A stretch of 64,000 nt of DNA. Origin: Candidatus Pelagibacter sp. RS39 (GTDB taxonomy: Bacteria; Pseudomonadota; Alphaproteobacteria; Pelagibacterales; Pelagibacteraceae). Of this stretch, positions 38,445 through 47,623 are shown piece after piece. A program made the translations under genes and the position numbers. The notes below the pieces were generated by a model. That model ran no database searches and was not told where the DNA came from. It worked only from the letters and a program-made list of their open reading frames with translations. The DNA lies in NCBI RefSeq assembly GCF_002101315.1, contig NZ_CP020777.1:744001-808000 (forward strand). Reading direction: 5' to 3'. How positions within the stretch are numbered: the first letter of the stretch is position 1; every line of letters begins with the position of its first letter.

Positions 38445-38472
38445 CTTATAAACTTACTCTTTTGTTTGTCAA
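38445..38472 (-). promoter_or_regulatory. Promoter of rpsD with a very short leader
   Basis: On the minus strand TTGACA (38472-38467), a 16-bp spacer and TATAAG (38450-38445) precede the rpsD ATG (38432) by only 12 nt, so the leader should be about 5-6 nt. The -35 begins directly after the stop codon of the upstream methylase gene. A leader this short cannot hold an S4-binding structure or a Shine-Dalgarno sequence. Confidence 0.65.
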
Positions 38473-39186
38473 TCAACGTTTTTTACCTAAACTTGCGAAT
38501 ACTCCTGATAATATACGTGTTTCTTTATCAGATAAGTCCATTTTATAAAAAATATTTCTTAGGTTCTCTAGCATTTTAGGTCTCTTTTCCTTTGGTCTAA
38601 AAAAATTTATTTCATCTAAATTTTTAATGCAAAGATTTAACATTGATTGAATTTCTTTTTTACTTGCGGATTTAATCTTTTTTGATTTTTTGAATTGAAC
38701 ATTTTTAATTTTCATAAGACTAGCTACTTGTTGAGCGATTATGATCATACTATGGGATAGATTTAATGATTTAAAATTAGGATTAGTAGGTATTTGCAAA
38801 GTATAATTAGCATAGCTGATTTCATCGTTTGATAAACCTGAAGCCTCTGAACCAAACAGAAAACCAATTTTCTTTTTAAAATCAATTTTTTTTAAATCAT
38901 CTAAGTTAATATGTTTGACATTTTTATTTCTAAATCTTGCAGAAGTAGCAATAACAATATCAATTTTGCTTATGGCCTTCTCCAAATTATCATAATTTTT
39001 GCTTTGTTTGATTATATCTTTAGCACCTACTGACGTAGCTAAAATTTTATCATTTGGAAAAATAGGTTTAGGATTTATTAATACCATTTTCTTAAAATTA
39101 AAATTCTTAATTGCTCTAGCACAGGCTCCAATATTTTCTGATAATTGAGGTTTATGGAGAATAAATGAAATATTATTATTGTTCAT
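38473..39186 (-). CDS. RNA 2'-O-methyltransferase of the TrmJ family
   Basis: A SPOUT methyltransferase of the TrmJ (tRNA Cm32/Um32) type. FILHKPQLSENIGACARAIKNF is the TrmJ/LasT N-terminal motif 1, IGFLFGSEASGLSNDEISYAN motif 2, and SLNLSHSMIIIAQQVASL motif 3. The 237-residue length with a C-terminal helical extension matches TrmJ more than the short TrmL. It begins one base upstream of the cimA stop region and is followed by the rpsD promoter. The exact tRNA position modified is inferred. Confidence 0.82.
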   Translation of the reverse strand: MNNNNISFILHKPQLSENIGACARAIKNFNFKKMVLINPKPIFPNDKILATSVGAKDIIKQSKNYDNLEKAISKIDIVIATSARFRNKNVKHINLDDLKKIDFKKKIGFLFGSEASGLSNDEISYANYTLQIPTNPNFKSLNLSHSMIIIAQQVASLMKIKNVQFKKSKKIKSASKKEIQSMLNLCIKNLDEINFFRPKEKRPKMLENLRNIFYKMDLSDKETRILSGVFASLGKKR

Positions 39187-40788
39187 TTATTTACTAGCAG
39201 GAGCATTATCTTTAAATAATTTATAATCCAAACTATCAATTAATGCTTTAAAAGAAGCATCGATAATGTTCGTTGATACACCGATAGTAAACCAATTTTT
39301 TCCTTTAGAGTCTGTACTTTCAATTGACACTCTTGTTACAGCTTCTGTTCCTGTATTTAATATTCTAACTTTATAATCTACCAGTTTTAAATCTTTTAAA
39401 TACTTTGAGTATTTTGCTAATCTATCAACATTTTGTCTTATGGCATTATCTAAAGCATTTACTGGACCATTCCCTTCTCCTTCGCACATAATCTTTTCTC
39501 CATCAACTTCCAACTGAGCTTTTGCAGATGAAACTATTTCGCCAGATTTATTTTTCTTTACCGAAACATCATATTCATTAATAGATATATATCTTGGTAT
39601 TTCTCCAATAATTCTTCTAGCCAATAATTCAAATGATGCATCAGCACCATCATAACTATAACCAATGAATTCTCTGTCTTTTACTTCGTCTAATAATTTT
39701 TTAATTTTTGGATCATTTTCTTGGATATCAATTTTTATACTTTTTAATCTTGAGATAATATTTGACTTTCCTGATTGATCAGAGACAACAATATTTCTTG
39801 TGTTACCAACCTCTTCTGGATTGATGTGTTCATAAGTTTTTGGATCTTTTTGTACAGCAGATACATGTAATCCTCCTTTGTGTGAAAAAGCTGCAGCACC
39901 CACATAAGGTAAATGCTTATTGGGTTTTCTGTTTAAAATTTCATCCAAAAGCCTAGAACAATCAGTCAGATTTTTGATGTTTTTTGATTTTATTCCAATT
40001 TCAAATTGAGATGAAAAATCTTTCTTCAAAAAAAATGTTGGTATTAATGACATCAAATTTGCATTTCCACATCTTTCTCCCAAACCATTTATTGTACCTT
40101 GAATTTGTCGAACACCTGACAATACTGCTGCTAATGAATTAGCAACTGCATTACCAGTGTCATTATGAGCGTGGATTCCTAAGTTTTTTCCTGGAACAAC
40201 TTTCACTACTTCACTAACTATCTTTGTAATTTCATGTGGAAGTGTTCCTCCATTTGTGTCACATAGTATCACCCATCTAGCGCCTTGGTCATAAGCCGCT
40301 TTAATACAGGAAACCGCATATTTTGGATTTGCTTTATAACCATCAAAAAAATGCTCTGCATCAAACATAAATTCTTTTTTTGCTTTAATAAAATGTTTTG
40401 CGCTTTCAGAAATATTTTCTAAATTTTCCTCATTTGTTATTCCTAAAGCAACATCAACATGAAAGTCCCAAGACTTACCCACCAAACACACTGCTGAGGT
40501 ATTAGAATTCATAAGTGCAGATAATCCAGTATCATTTTCTGCACTTCGTCCAGATCTTTTTGTCATTCCAAAAGATGTTAGTTTTGAATTTTTGAAATCA
40601 TGTTTTTTTTGAAAAAATTCTGTATCTGTTGGGTTGGCCCCAGGCCATCCTGCTTCTATATAATCCACACCTAAATTATCCAAAGCTAAAGCAATTTTTT
40701 CTTTATCTTCTATAGAAAAGTCAACTCCTTGAGTTTGAGCTCCATCTCTTAGGGTTGTATCAAATATGTATAATCTTTCTTTGCTCAT
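39187..40788 (-). CDS. cimA: Citramalate synthase
   Basis: The enzyme condenses pyruvate and acetyl-CoA to (R)-citramalate, the first step of the threonine-independent route to 2-oxobutyrate and isoleucine. The 533-residue protein has the DRE-TIM signature FDTTLRDGAQTQGVDF, the metal-binding HAHNDTGNAVANSLAAV, and the GTINGLGERCGNANL loop. The C-terminal ~150 residues form the regulatory LeuA-dimer domain. The TIGR00977-type length and the sequence around CDTNGGTLPHE favour citramalate synthase over 2-isopropylmalate or homocitrate synthase. It overlaps cysS by 4 bp (ATGA). Confidence 0.85.
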   Translation of the reverse strand: MSKERLYIFDTTLRDGAQTQGVDFSIEDKEKIALALDNLGVDYIEAGWPGANPTDTEFFQKKHDFKNSKLTSFGMTKRSGRSAENDTGLSALMNSNTSAVCLVGKSWDFHVDVALGITNEENLENISESAKHFIKAKKEFMFDAEHFFDGYKANPKYAVSCIKAAYDQGARWVILCDTNGGTLPHEITKIVSEVVKVVPGKNLGIHAHNDTGNAVANSLAAVLSGVRQIQGTINGLGERCGNANLMSLIPTFFLKKDFSSQFEIGIKSKNIKNLTDCSRLLDEILNRKPNKHLPYVGAAAFSHKGGLHVSAVQKDPKTYEHINPEEVGNTRNIVVSDQSGKSNIISRLKSIKIDIQENDPKIKKLLDEVKDREFIGYSYDGADASFELLARRIIGEIPRYISINEYDVSVKKNKSGEIVSSAKAQLEVDGEKIMCEGEGNGPVNALDNAIRQNVDRLAKYSKYLKDLKLVDYKVRILNTGTEAVTRVSIESTDSKGKNWFTIGVSTNIIDASFKALIDSLDYKLFKDNAPASK

Positions 40789-42128
40789 TTAAATTTCCAG
40801 AGTGTTTTACCATCTTTGTCTTCTATTAAAACTCCTTTGTCTAAGAGCTCATCTCTAATTCTGTCAGCCTCTTTATAATTCTTATTTTCTCTAGCTTTAT
40901 CTCTTAAACTAAGCATATTTTCAATTTCAGACTCAGTTATAGATACTCTTTTCTTTTTAAATTCATTCCACTGTTCGCTAGTTTCATTCATCAAACCAAT
41001 AAATTTACATGCTGAAACAAATAATTCTATATTTTCACCTTTATTAGCTTTTTCATATAACTTGTGAAGGTTGGCGATATATCCAGGTGTATTCAAATCT
41101 TCATAAAGTGGTTTTAAAATTTCGTCTGAAACTTTGACAGATTTAAGATTTGAAGAATACATTTTATACCACTTATCTAAAGTACTTTCACAATCACTTA
41201 ATAACTTGTCGTTCCAATCTAGTGGTTGCTTATAGTGTGCACTCATTAAAGCTAATCTGATTATTTGACCACTAATCTTATTTCTAAAATCTTTTATTTT
41301 AAGAATGTTACCTTGTGACTTGGCCATTTTTTCATTAGACATGGTAATAAAAGCATTGTGGACCCAATAATTTGCAAAAACTTTTGTATCATTGGCACAT
41401 CTAGACTGGGCTATTTCATTTTCATGATGAGGAAAAATAAGATCTATGCCTCCGCCATGAATATCAAATTCATTACCTAAGAATTTTTTTGACATGGCTG
41501 AACATTCTAAATGCCAACCTGGTCTACCTTTCCCCCAAGGTGAATCCCAAGCAGGTTCATCATTATTTGATGGTTTCCATAAAACAAAGTCTTCAGGATT
41601 TTTTTTGTTTTCACTAATCTCTACTCTGGATCCAGCAACCAAGTCTTCTAAATTTTTATTTGATAATTTGCCATAATCAGAAAATTTTTTAACTTCAAAA
41701 TAAACATGTTTTTTATTTTCATATGCGAATCCTTTTTTTATTAAATCATTTATCATTTCAATCATCAGATCAATATGTTCAGTAGCTTTTGGTTGATGAG
41801 TAGGATTTTCACAATTCAGAAACTCACAATCTTTGAAAAAACTTGAAGTTACTTTTTCAGTTAGTTCTTTTGTTGAAATTTTTTGCTCTTGTGAGGATTT
41901 TATTATCTTGTCATCAATATCAGTTATATTTCTCACATATTTTACAGAGGGAAATTCATTTTTTAATAATTTAAATAAAATATCAAAAATTACTAAAGGT
42001 CTTGCATTTCCTATGTGGGGATCATCATAAACTGTAGGTCCACAAACATACATTCCAACATTATTTTTTTCTTTAGGAATAAAATGTTCTTTTTTATTAC
42101 TTAAATTATTTGTTAAAAAAATATCCAT
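40785..42128 (-). CDS. cysS: Cysteinyl-tRNA synthetase
   Basis: Charges tRNA-Cys. The class I signatures are HIGN at residues 38-41 (YDDPHIGNARPLV) and the KMSKS equivalent in NEKMAKSQGNIL. Zinc ligands include C29 in YVCGPTVYD, and C and H in the WHLECSAMS and HHENEIAQS segments. At 447 residues it is slightly shorter than E. coli CysRS (461). It is translationally coupled to cimA downstream. Confidence 0.96.
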   Translation of the reverse strand: MDIFLTNNLSNKKEHFIPKEKNNVGMYVCGPTVYDDPHIGNARPLVIFDILFKLLKNEFPSVKYVRNITDIDDKIIKSSQEQKISTKELTEKVTSSFFKDCEFLNCENPTHQPKATEHIDLMIEMINDLIKKGFAYENKKHVYFEVKKFSDYGKLSNKNLEDLVAGSRVEISENKKNPEDFVLWKPSNNDEPAWDSPWGKGRPGWHLECSAMSKKFLGNEFDIHGGGIDLIFPHHENEIAQSRCANDTKVFANYWVHNAFITMSNEKMAKSQGNILKIKDFRNKISGQIIRLALMSAHYKQPLDWNDKLLSDCESTLDKWYKMYSSNLKSVKVSDEILKPLYEDLNTPGYIANLHKLYEKANKGENIELFVSACKFIGLMNETSEQWNEFKKKRVSITESEIENMLSLRDKARENKNYKEADRIRDELLDKGVLIEDKDGKTLWKFK

Positions 42129-42179
42129 ATCAGTTGATTAAGAAATATACCTTATTTGATGATTTGTTAATCTAATTGA

Positions 42180-42917
42180 TTAACTAGGAATCTTGCAAAC
42201 TGGAATTGGCTCCATTTTATGCAAGTTTTGATTTCGAATTTTTTCGTATTGTTCTCTGTGAGGTGAATTTGGGTTTCCCATTGCATCTTCAAGTTCTGAA
42301 TATTTGAATCCTAATTGACCTTCATCTGTTCTTCCATCGTCCCATAAACCATCAGTTGGTGGAGCATCGATAATTTCTTTTAATATACCTAATTCTTTCC
42401 CAAGTTCCCAAACTTCACTCTTATTACAATCAGCTATTGGAGATATATCCACACCACCATCTCCGTATTTTGTGTAAAAACCTACTCCAAAGTCCTCTAC
42501 TTTATTTCCTGTTCCAACTACAATACCTTTATTTGCTGCTGCAACCTGATAAAGGGTAGTCATTCTCAGTCTCGCTCTGGAGTTAGCAAAACCATGCTCA
42601 TTATCAAATTTATTTAGTGTTGTTGAAAATGTTTCAAAAAGTTTATCTAAACTTAAAGTATGAGCTTCAACATTCTTAAAATTTTTTACCAGCCACTGTT
42701 GATGTTTTAAACTTAAATCATGTTGATTTTCTTTTTGTTTAATCGGCATAGTTAAAACAATAGTTTTCATACCAGTCATCGCACTTAAAGTGCTTGAAAC
42801 TGATGAATCTATACCTCCGGATATTCCGATAACTAATGATTGTGCCTTACTTGGCATTTGATCAACATAAGTTTTGATCCAGTTTGAGATAAATTTTACT
42901 TTTTCTGAAGGGGTCAT
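42180..42917 (-). CDS. nadE: NH3-dependent NAD synthetase
   Basis: NadE converts nicotinate adenine dinucleotide to NAD using ATP and ammonia. The P-loop-like SGGIDSS is at residues 33-39, and VVGTGNKVEDFGVGFYTKYGDGGVDISPI (read in parts) holds the NaAD-binding and second ATP-site residues. At 245 residues it has only the synthetase domain; the glutaminase domain of eukaryotic-type enzymes is absent, so free ammonia or a separate donor is used. An IDAPPTDGLWDDGRTDE segment near the C-terminus is typical. It is a stand-alone gene with short flanks. Confidence 0.93.
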   Translation of the reverse strand: MTPSEKVKFISNWIKTYVDQMPSKAQSLVIGISGGIDSSVSSTLSAMTGMKTIVLTMPIKQKENQHDLSLKHQQWLVKNFKNVEAHTLSLDKLFETFSTTLNKFDNEHGFANSRARLRMTTLYQVAAANKGIVVGTGNKVEDFGVGFYTKYGDGGVDISPIADCNKSEVWELGKELGILKEIIDAPPTDGLWDDGRTDEGQLGFKYSELEDAMGNPNSPHREQYEKIRNQNLHKMEPIPVCKIPS

Positions 42918-42955
42918 ATCAAATATCTAACTATCTTAAATTTTAATGCAATAGC

Positions 42956-44335
42956 TTAAGATGCCGCTTGAATAGCATTTTTAGAATAGCTGCTATTCTT
43001 TTTAATCTCATCAGAAATTAAAAATGCTAACTCTAAAGCCTGGTCTGAATTCAGTCTTGGGTCACAGTGAGTGTGGTATCTGCTTGATAAATCAGCATCA
43101 GATATTTTTCTAGCTCCACCAGTACACTCCGTCACATCTTGACCAGTCATTTCAACATGTAAACCACCTGCGTAAGATCCCTCTGAGTGATGTACACCAA
43201 AAACATTTTTGACCTCATTAACTACGTTGTTAAATGGTCTCGTTTTAAAACCAGTTGTTGATACAATTGTATTCCCGTGCATTGGGTCACATGACCAAAT
43301 AACATTAAGTCCTTCTTTTTTAATTCGTCTAATTAACTTAGGCAAAAATTTTTCTACATTTTGATGACCGAATCTTGAAATTAAAGTTATTTTTCCTTTT
43401 TCATTTTTTGGGTTTAAAGTTTCGCAGATTTTTGCAATCTCCTCAGGTTTTGAAGTTGGACCACACTTTATTCCAATGGGATTTTCTATTCCTCTACAAA
43501 ACTCAACATGTCCACCGTCTAATTGTCTTGTTCTATCTCCAATCCAAACGAAATGTGCAGATGTATCATGGTATTCACCAGTAGTAGAGTCTACTCTGGT
43601 CATACTTTCCTCGAATGGTAAATGTAATGCCTCATGTGAAGTCCAAAAATTTACAGTGTATAATCTATTGTTAAAGTCTGAAGTTATTCCGCAAGCTTCC
43701 ATGAAAGCAAGTGCATCTGCAATTTTGTCCTCCAAGTCTTTAAATTTTTTCGCTTGAGGACTTTTTTTAATGTAATCTAAATTCCATAAATGAACTTTGT
43801 TCAAATCTGCAAAACCACCTTTTGAAAATGCTCTAAGTAAATTAAGTGTTGAAGCTGATTGAGAATATGCTTTGTACATTCTTTTTGGATCAGGTCTTCT
43901 AGCTTTTTCATTAAAGTCTATTGCATTAATGTTATCACCTAAATAACTTGGTAATTCTACATCACCTTGTTTTTCTGTTGGAGCACTTCTTGGTTTAGAA
44001 AACTGTCCAGCAATCCTACCAAGTTTAACAATTGGTAAAGACGCTGAATATGTCATAACTAAAGCCATTTGAAGAATTACTTTAAAAGTGTCTCTTATAT
44101 TATCGGGATGAAACTCTGCAAAACTTTCAGCACAGTCACCGCCTTGCAATAAAAAAGCCTTACCATCAACTACTTTAGATAATTGATCTTTTAAATGTCT
44201 AGTTTCACCTGCAAATACAAGTGGTGGAAATGTTTTTAATTTATTTAAAACACTATTAAGTTCCTTTTCATCATCATACGCAGGTATGTGTTTCACAGGA
44301 TACTTTCTCCAGCTATTTACTTTCCAATTTTTCAT
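42956..44335 (-). CDS. Class II 3-deoxy-D-arabino-heptulosonate 7-phosphate synthase
   Basis: The first enzyme of the shikimate pathway, condensing PEP and erythrose 4-phosphate. It is the plant/Mycobacterium-like class II form: WRKYPVKHIPAYDD, FLLQGGDCAESFAEF, IVKLGRIAGQFSKPRS, and TDCTGGARKI-type VTECTGGARKISDADL near the end. I start at the ATG at 44335 (MKNWKVNSW), 459 residues; the TTG two codons earlier is less likely. Only 29 bp separate it from glmS. Class II enzymes are often feedback-controlled through added elements, which cannot be judged here. Confidence 0.93.
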   Translation of the reverse strand: MKNWKVNSWRKYPVKHIPAYDDEKELNSVLNKLKTFPPLVFAGETRHLKDQLSKVVDGKAFLLQGGDCAESFAEFHPDNIRDTFKVILQMALVMTYSASLPIVKLGRIAGQFSKPRSAPTEKQGDVELPSYLGDNINAIDFNEKARRPDPKRMYKAYSQSASTLNLLRAFSKGGFADLNKVHLWNLDYIKKSPQAKKFKDLEDKIADALAFMEACGITSDFNNRLYTVNFWTSHEALHLPFEESMTRVDSTTGEYHDTSAHFVWIGDRTRQLDGGHVEFCRGIENPIGIKCGPTSKPEEIAKICETLNPKNEKGKITLISRFGHQNVEKFLPKLIRRIKKEGLNVIWSCDPMHGNTIVSTTGFKTRPFNNVVNEVKNVFGVHHSEGSYAGGLHVEMTGQDVTECTGGARKISDADLSSRYHTHCDPRLNSDQALELAFLISDEIKKNSSYSKNAIQAAS

Positions 44336-44370
44336 GTTCAACTCAGGATTGTTGTATCAGAGTTTTTCTA

Positions 44371-46191
44371 TTATTCAACGGTTACTGATTTAGCTAAATT
44401 TCTAGGCTTATCTATATCAAATCCTTTTTTAAGAGCTGAATAATAAGCTAATTTTTGTAAAGGTATTGTTAAAAGAAATGGCAAAAGATCCTCATTAGCA
44501 CTTTCAACTTCAATTTTTTCCCAAATATTTTCTGAGACCACCTCATCTTTACTTCTATTGGTTACTAATAAAACTTTTGCCCCTCTTGCAATAACTTCCT
44601 GCATGTTAGAAATGGTTTTCTTATAATAATTATCTCTTGGTGCTAGAACAACAACGGGCATTCCTTCCTCAATCAGCGCAAGTGGTCCATGTTTCATTTC
44701 ACCAGCTGGATAACCCTCGGCATGGATATATGATAGTTCTTTTAATTTTAATGCACCCTCTAATGCTATTGGAAAAGAAAAACCTCTTCCTAAAAACATT
44801 GAACCCTTAGCTTCGTTAAAAGTATTTGATATTGTTTGTATCTTATTATCAGTCAATAAGGTCTTTTCAGCTAATTTAGGAAGAGATTTAAGATCTTTAA
44901 GCTTTTCATTAAATAGCTCTTTTTTCAAATCTTTCCTTAATGATCCAAGTTTTAAAGCTAAAATGTATAATATAAGAATTTGACCCAAAAAGGCTTTAGT
45001 AGATGCAACACCTATCTCAGTCCCACAGTGTATTGGTAAAACAAATTTAGAATCTCTAGCTATAGAACTCTCAATGACATTTACAACAGCGCATGTTTTC
45101 ATATCATTTTGATTACACAAATCTAATGCTGCGTAAGTATCTGCTGTTTCGCCTGATTGAGATACAAATATATATAAAGTTTCTTTCTTAAATCTATTTT
45201 TTCTGTATCTAAACTCAGAAGCAATATCTACATTAACATCTAATGAGGTTAATTCTTCGAACCAGTATTTTGCAAGTAGACAAGAATGATAAGCTGTTCC
45301 ACAACCAATTAAAGTTATGGAAGAAATTTCATTAGTTTTCCAAGGAAAATTATAAATATTAATATCGTTATTTAATGTATCTACATATTCATTAATCCCA
45401 TTTTTTAATGTTGTTGGTTGTTCTTCTATTTCTTTAGCCATGAAATGTTTGTAATCACCTTTGTCATATTTTTCATCCTCAAGTGATAATTCCAAAACTT
45501 TTTTATTTATCTTGTCTCCATCTTCATTAAAAAATTCAACATGATCTTTTTTTATAATACAAAATTCACCATCATTTAGATAAGTAATCTTATTTGTCAT
45601 CGCCTTCAGTGCGTATGAATCTGAACCTAAATAATTTTCATTTGGGCCATACCCAACAGCTAATGGCGATCCTCTTCTTGCACCAACTATTAAATCAGGT
45701 TGATCTTTAAATATTATACCTAACGCAAAACTACCATGAAGAGATTTCAGAGTTTTTTTAATTGAATTTACAATATTTTCAGTTTTTAAATTTTCTGTAA
45801 TTAAATGCACGATCACTTCAGTATCAGTTTGTGACTTAAATTTATGACCCTTGCTTATTAAAAATTTTTTTAATAACGTAGAATTTTCAATTATTCCATT
45901 ATGAACTACAGAAACATTTTGCGAAGAGTGAGGGTGAGCATTAATACTGTTAGGTAAACCATGTGTAGCCCAACGAACATGTCCTATACCAATGGTTCCT
46001 TCCATTTTTTGGACTAAAAGATTATTTTCTAAATTATCAACTCTTCCTTCGGATTTAACTTCGTTAATTTCATTGTTTGAAAGCGTTGCTATACCGGCTG
46101 AGTCATATCCTCTATATTCTAATTTTTTTAAAGAGCTAATTATAGTTGATGAGACAGGTCTACTACTGTTGATTCCAATTATTCCACACAT
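44371..46191 (-). CDS. glmS: Glucosamine-6-phosphate synthase (isomerizing)
   Basis: GlmS makes glucosamine 6-phosphate from fructose 6-phosphate and glutamine, the entry to UDP-GlcNAc, peptidoglycan and lipid A. C2 of MCGIIGI is the N-terminal nucleophile. GHVRWATHGLPN and HNGIIEN belong to the glutaminase domain; the two SIS domains carry GCGTAYHS, VSQSGETADT and ESANEDLLPFLLTIPLQ. It ends with AKSVTVE, the classic C-terminus that forms a lid on the sugar site. At 606 residues it is full length. There is 2 bp between it and the GlmU-like gene upstream, so the pair acts in one pathway. No glmS ribozyme-like leader fits in that space. Confidence 0.97.
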   Translation of the reverse strand: MCGIIGINSSRPVSSTIISSLKKLEYRGYDSAGIATLSNNEINEVKSEGRVDNLENNLLVQKMEGTIGIGHVRWATHGLPNSINAHPHSSQNVSVVHNGIIENSTLLKKFLISKGHKFKSQTDTEVIVHLITENLKTENIVNSIKKTLKSLHGSFALGIIFKDQPDLIVGARRGSPLAVGYGPNENYLGSDSYALKAMTNKITYLNDGEFCIIKKDHVEFFNEDGDKINKKVLELSLEDEKYDKGDYKHFMAKEIEEQPTTLKNGINEYVDTLNNDINIYNFPWKTNEISSITLIGCGTAYHSCLLAKYWFEELTSLDVNVDIASEFRYRKNRFKKETLYIFVSQSGETADTYAALDLCNQNDMKTCAVVNVIESSIARDSKFVLPIHCGTEIGVASTKAFLGQILILYILALKLGSLRKDLKKELFNEKLKDLKSLPKLAEKTLLTDNKIQTISNTFNEAKGSMFLGRGFSFPIALEGALKLKELSYIHAEGYPAGEMKHGPLALIEEGMPVVVLAPRDNYYKKTISNMQEVIARGAKVLLVTNRSKDEVVSENIWEKIEVESANEDLLPFLLTIPLQKLAYYSALKKGFDIDKPRNLAKSVTVE

Positions 46192-46193
46192 AA

Positions 46194-46817
46194 TTATTTA
46201 GACTTTCTTTTATAATTTTTTATCTCAAGTTGTTGACTTCTAGTCAGTGCTAAAGATTTTTTACCCACATTTCTAGTGATTACTGATCCTGCTCCAATTA
46301 TACTATTTTCTGCAAGCGTAATTGGGGCTACTAAAGAAGAATTAGAACCAATAAAAACATTATCTTTTATATTAGTTTTGTATTTTTTAACTCCATCATA
46401 GTTGCAAGTGATTGTTCCTGCTCCAACATTAACTGATTTACCAATTGAGGCATCACCAATATAAGTTAAATGATTTACCTTAGATTTTTTTCCAAGAGTG
46501 CTTTTTTTAATTTCAACAAAATTACCAATCTTAGATCCTTCCTTTAATGTTGTACCGGGTCTTATTCTTGCATAAGGACCTACCTCAACTTTATTTTCAA
46601 TTTTACAATTCTCTAAATGACTGAAAGATTTTATAGTAACATTATTACCAATTTTCACTTTTGATCCAATAACTACATATGGTTCTATAGTCACATTTTT
46701 TCCAATTTTAGTATCTTTAGAAAAATAGATTGTTTCTGGAGCAATCATATTTACTTTGGATTTCAAAAATTTATTTCTTAGTGAATTCTGTAGCTTGTTT
46801 ATTTGTAACTGTTTCAT
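46194..46817 (-). CDS. GlmU-type glucosamine-1-phosphate N-acetyltransferase domain, stand-alone
   Basis: The 207-residue protein corresponds to the C-terminal half of GlmU only. It starts just before the left-handed beta-helix (NMIAPETIYFSKDTKIGKNVTIEP...) and carries hexapeptide repeats, the linker with RIRPGTTLKEGSKIGNFVEIKKS, the catalytic-histidine segment VNHLTYIGDASIG, and AGTITCNYDGVKKYKT, all diagnostic for GlmU acetyltransferase. The roughly 230-residue N-terminal uridylyltransferase domain is absent and no frame for it exists upstream; the ATG at 46817 follows a normal intergenic region. It should make GlcNAc-1-phosphate from the GlmS-GlmM product; the UTP step must be done by another protein. 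Confidence 0.85.
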   Translation of the reverse strand: MKQLQINKLQNSLRNKFLKSKVNMIAPETIYFSKDTKIGKNVTIEPYVVIGSKVKIGNNVTIKSFSHLENCKIENKVEVGPYARIRPGTTLKEGSKIGNFVEIKKSTLGKKSKVNHLTYIGDASIGKSVNVGAGTITCNYDGVKKYKTNIKDNVFIGSNSSLVAPITLAENSIIGAGSVITRNVGKKSLALTRSQQLEIKNYKRKSK

Positions 46818-46888
46818 CTAGAAAATTACTTACAATAAGTATATATCTTTCTTAATTCACAAAATATTTCTTAAAAATACTTTTAAAT

Positions 46889-47572
46889 ATGAAACAAATT
46901 TATACAATTCTTTTTGATTTAGATGGTACTTTAGTAGATACGGCGCCTGACTTGATGAATGCTCATAATTATGTGATGAATAAATTTGGTTATCCAACTA
47001 AATCTACTGAAGAAATAAGAAATTTAGTAGGTGGTGGAGCTGGGGCTATGATTGGAAGATCGATATGGGGTCAGGCTAAAAAAGAATTTGGAAAAGTTCA
47101 AGATGAAAAAATAAAAAAAGAAATGGTTAAAGAGTTTGTAGATTATTATGGAAAAAATATTGTAAATGAAAGTAAACTAATTGACGGTGCAAAAGATTTT
47201 TTAATATGGTCAAAAGAAAAAAATATTTCGATGGCTGTATGTACAAATAAACAAGAACATCTTGCTATTGATCTATTAAAAAAAATAGGAATTTACGATT
47301 TTTTTGAGTACGTTGCTGGCCATAATACATTTGATTACTGCAAGCCTGATCCAAGACACTTAACATCTGTCGTTGAGATTTTAGGTGGAGATCTTAAAAA
47401 AACTTTAATGGTTGGCGATAGTGAAACAGATGCTAACGCCGCAAAAGCTGCTGGAATTCCAGTTATTTTACTTGAGGATGGTTATACTGAAAAAAATACA
47501 ACTGAAATTTACCATAATCACTTAATAAAAGACTTCATTGGTATTGAAAAAATCGTAACAAAATATCTTTAA
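46889..47572 (+). CDS. gph: HAD-family phosphatase, phosphoglycolate phosphatase-like
   Basis: A haloacid dehalogenase-superfamily phosphatase. Motif I is LFDLDGTLVDTAPDLM at the N-terminus (two aspartates), motif II threonine lies in AVCTNKQ, the lysine is in DYCKPDPRHL and motif IV is VGDSETDANAAKAAG. The four-helix cap follows motif I. The 227-residue length and cap sequence fit Gph, which removes 2-phosphoglycolate formed during DNA repair or by oxygenation; a different small phosphoester cannot be excluded. It lies 71 bp from the divergent GlmU-like gene. Confidence 0.8.
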   Translation: MKQIYTILFDLDGTLVDTAPDLMNAHNYVMNKFGYPTKSTEEIRNLVGGGAGAMIGRSIWGQAKKEFGKVQDEKIKKEMVKEFVDYYGKNIVNESKLIDGAKDFLIWSKEKNISMAVCTNKQEHLAIDLLKKIGIYDFFEYVAGHNTFDYCKPDPRHLTSVVEILGGDLKKTLMVGDSETDANAAKAAGIPVILLEDGYTEKNTTEIYHNHLIKDFIGIEKIVTKYL

Positions 47573-47623
47573 TATTGATTATTTTTTTTTAACTATTAGA
47601 ACAGTTTTCAATTAGGAGTTATT

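Noticed and set aside
38433..38472. S4-binding autoregulatory leader before rpsD
   Set aside because: The predicted leader is only about 5-6 nt, too short for any structure.
46194..46817. GlmU fragment as a frameshifted pseudogene
   Set aside because: The upstream DNA holds no remnant of the missing domain, and the acetyltransferase motifs are intact with a clean ATG.
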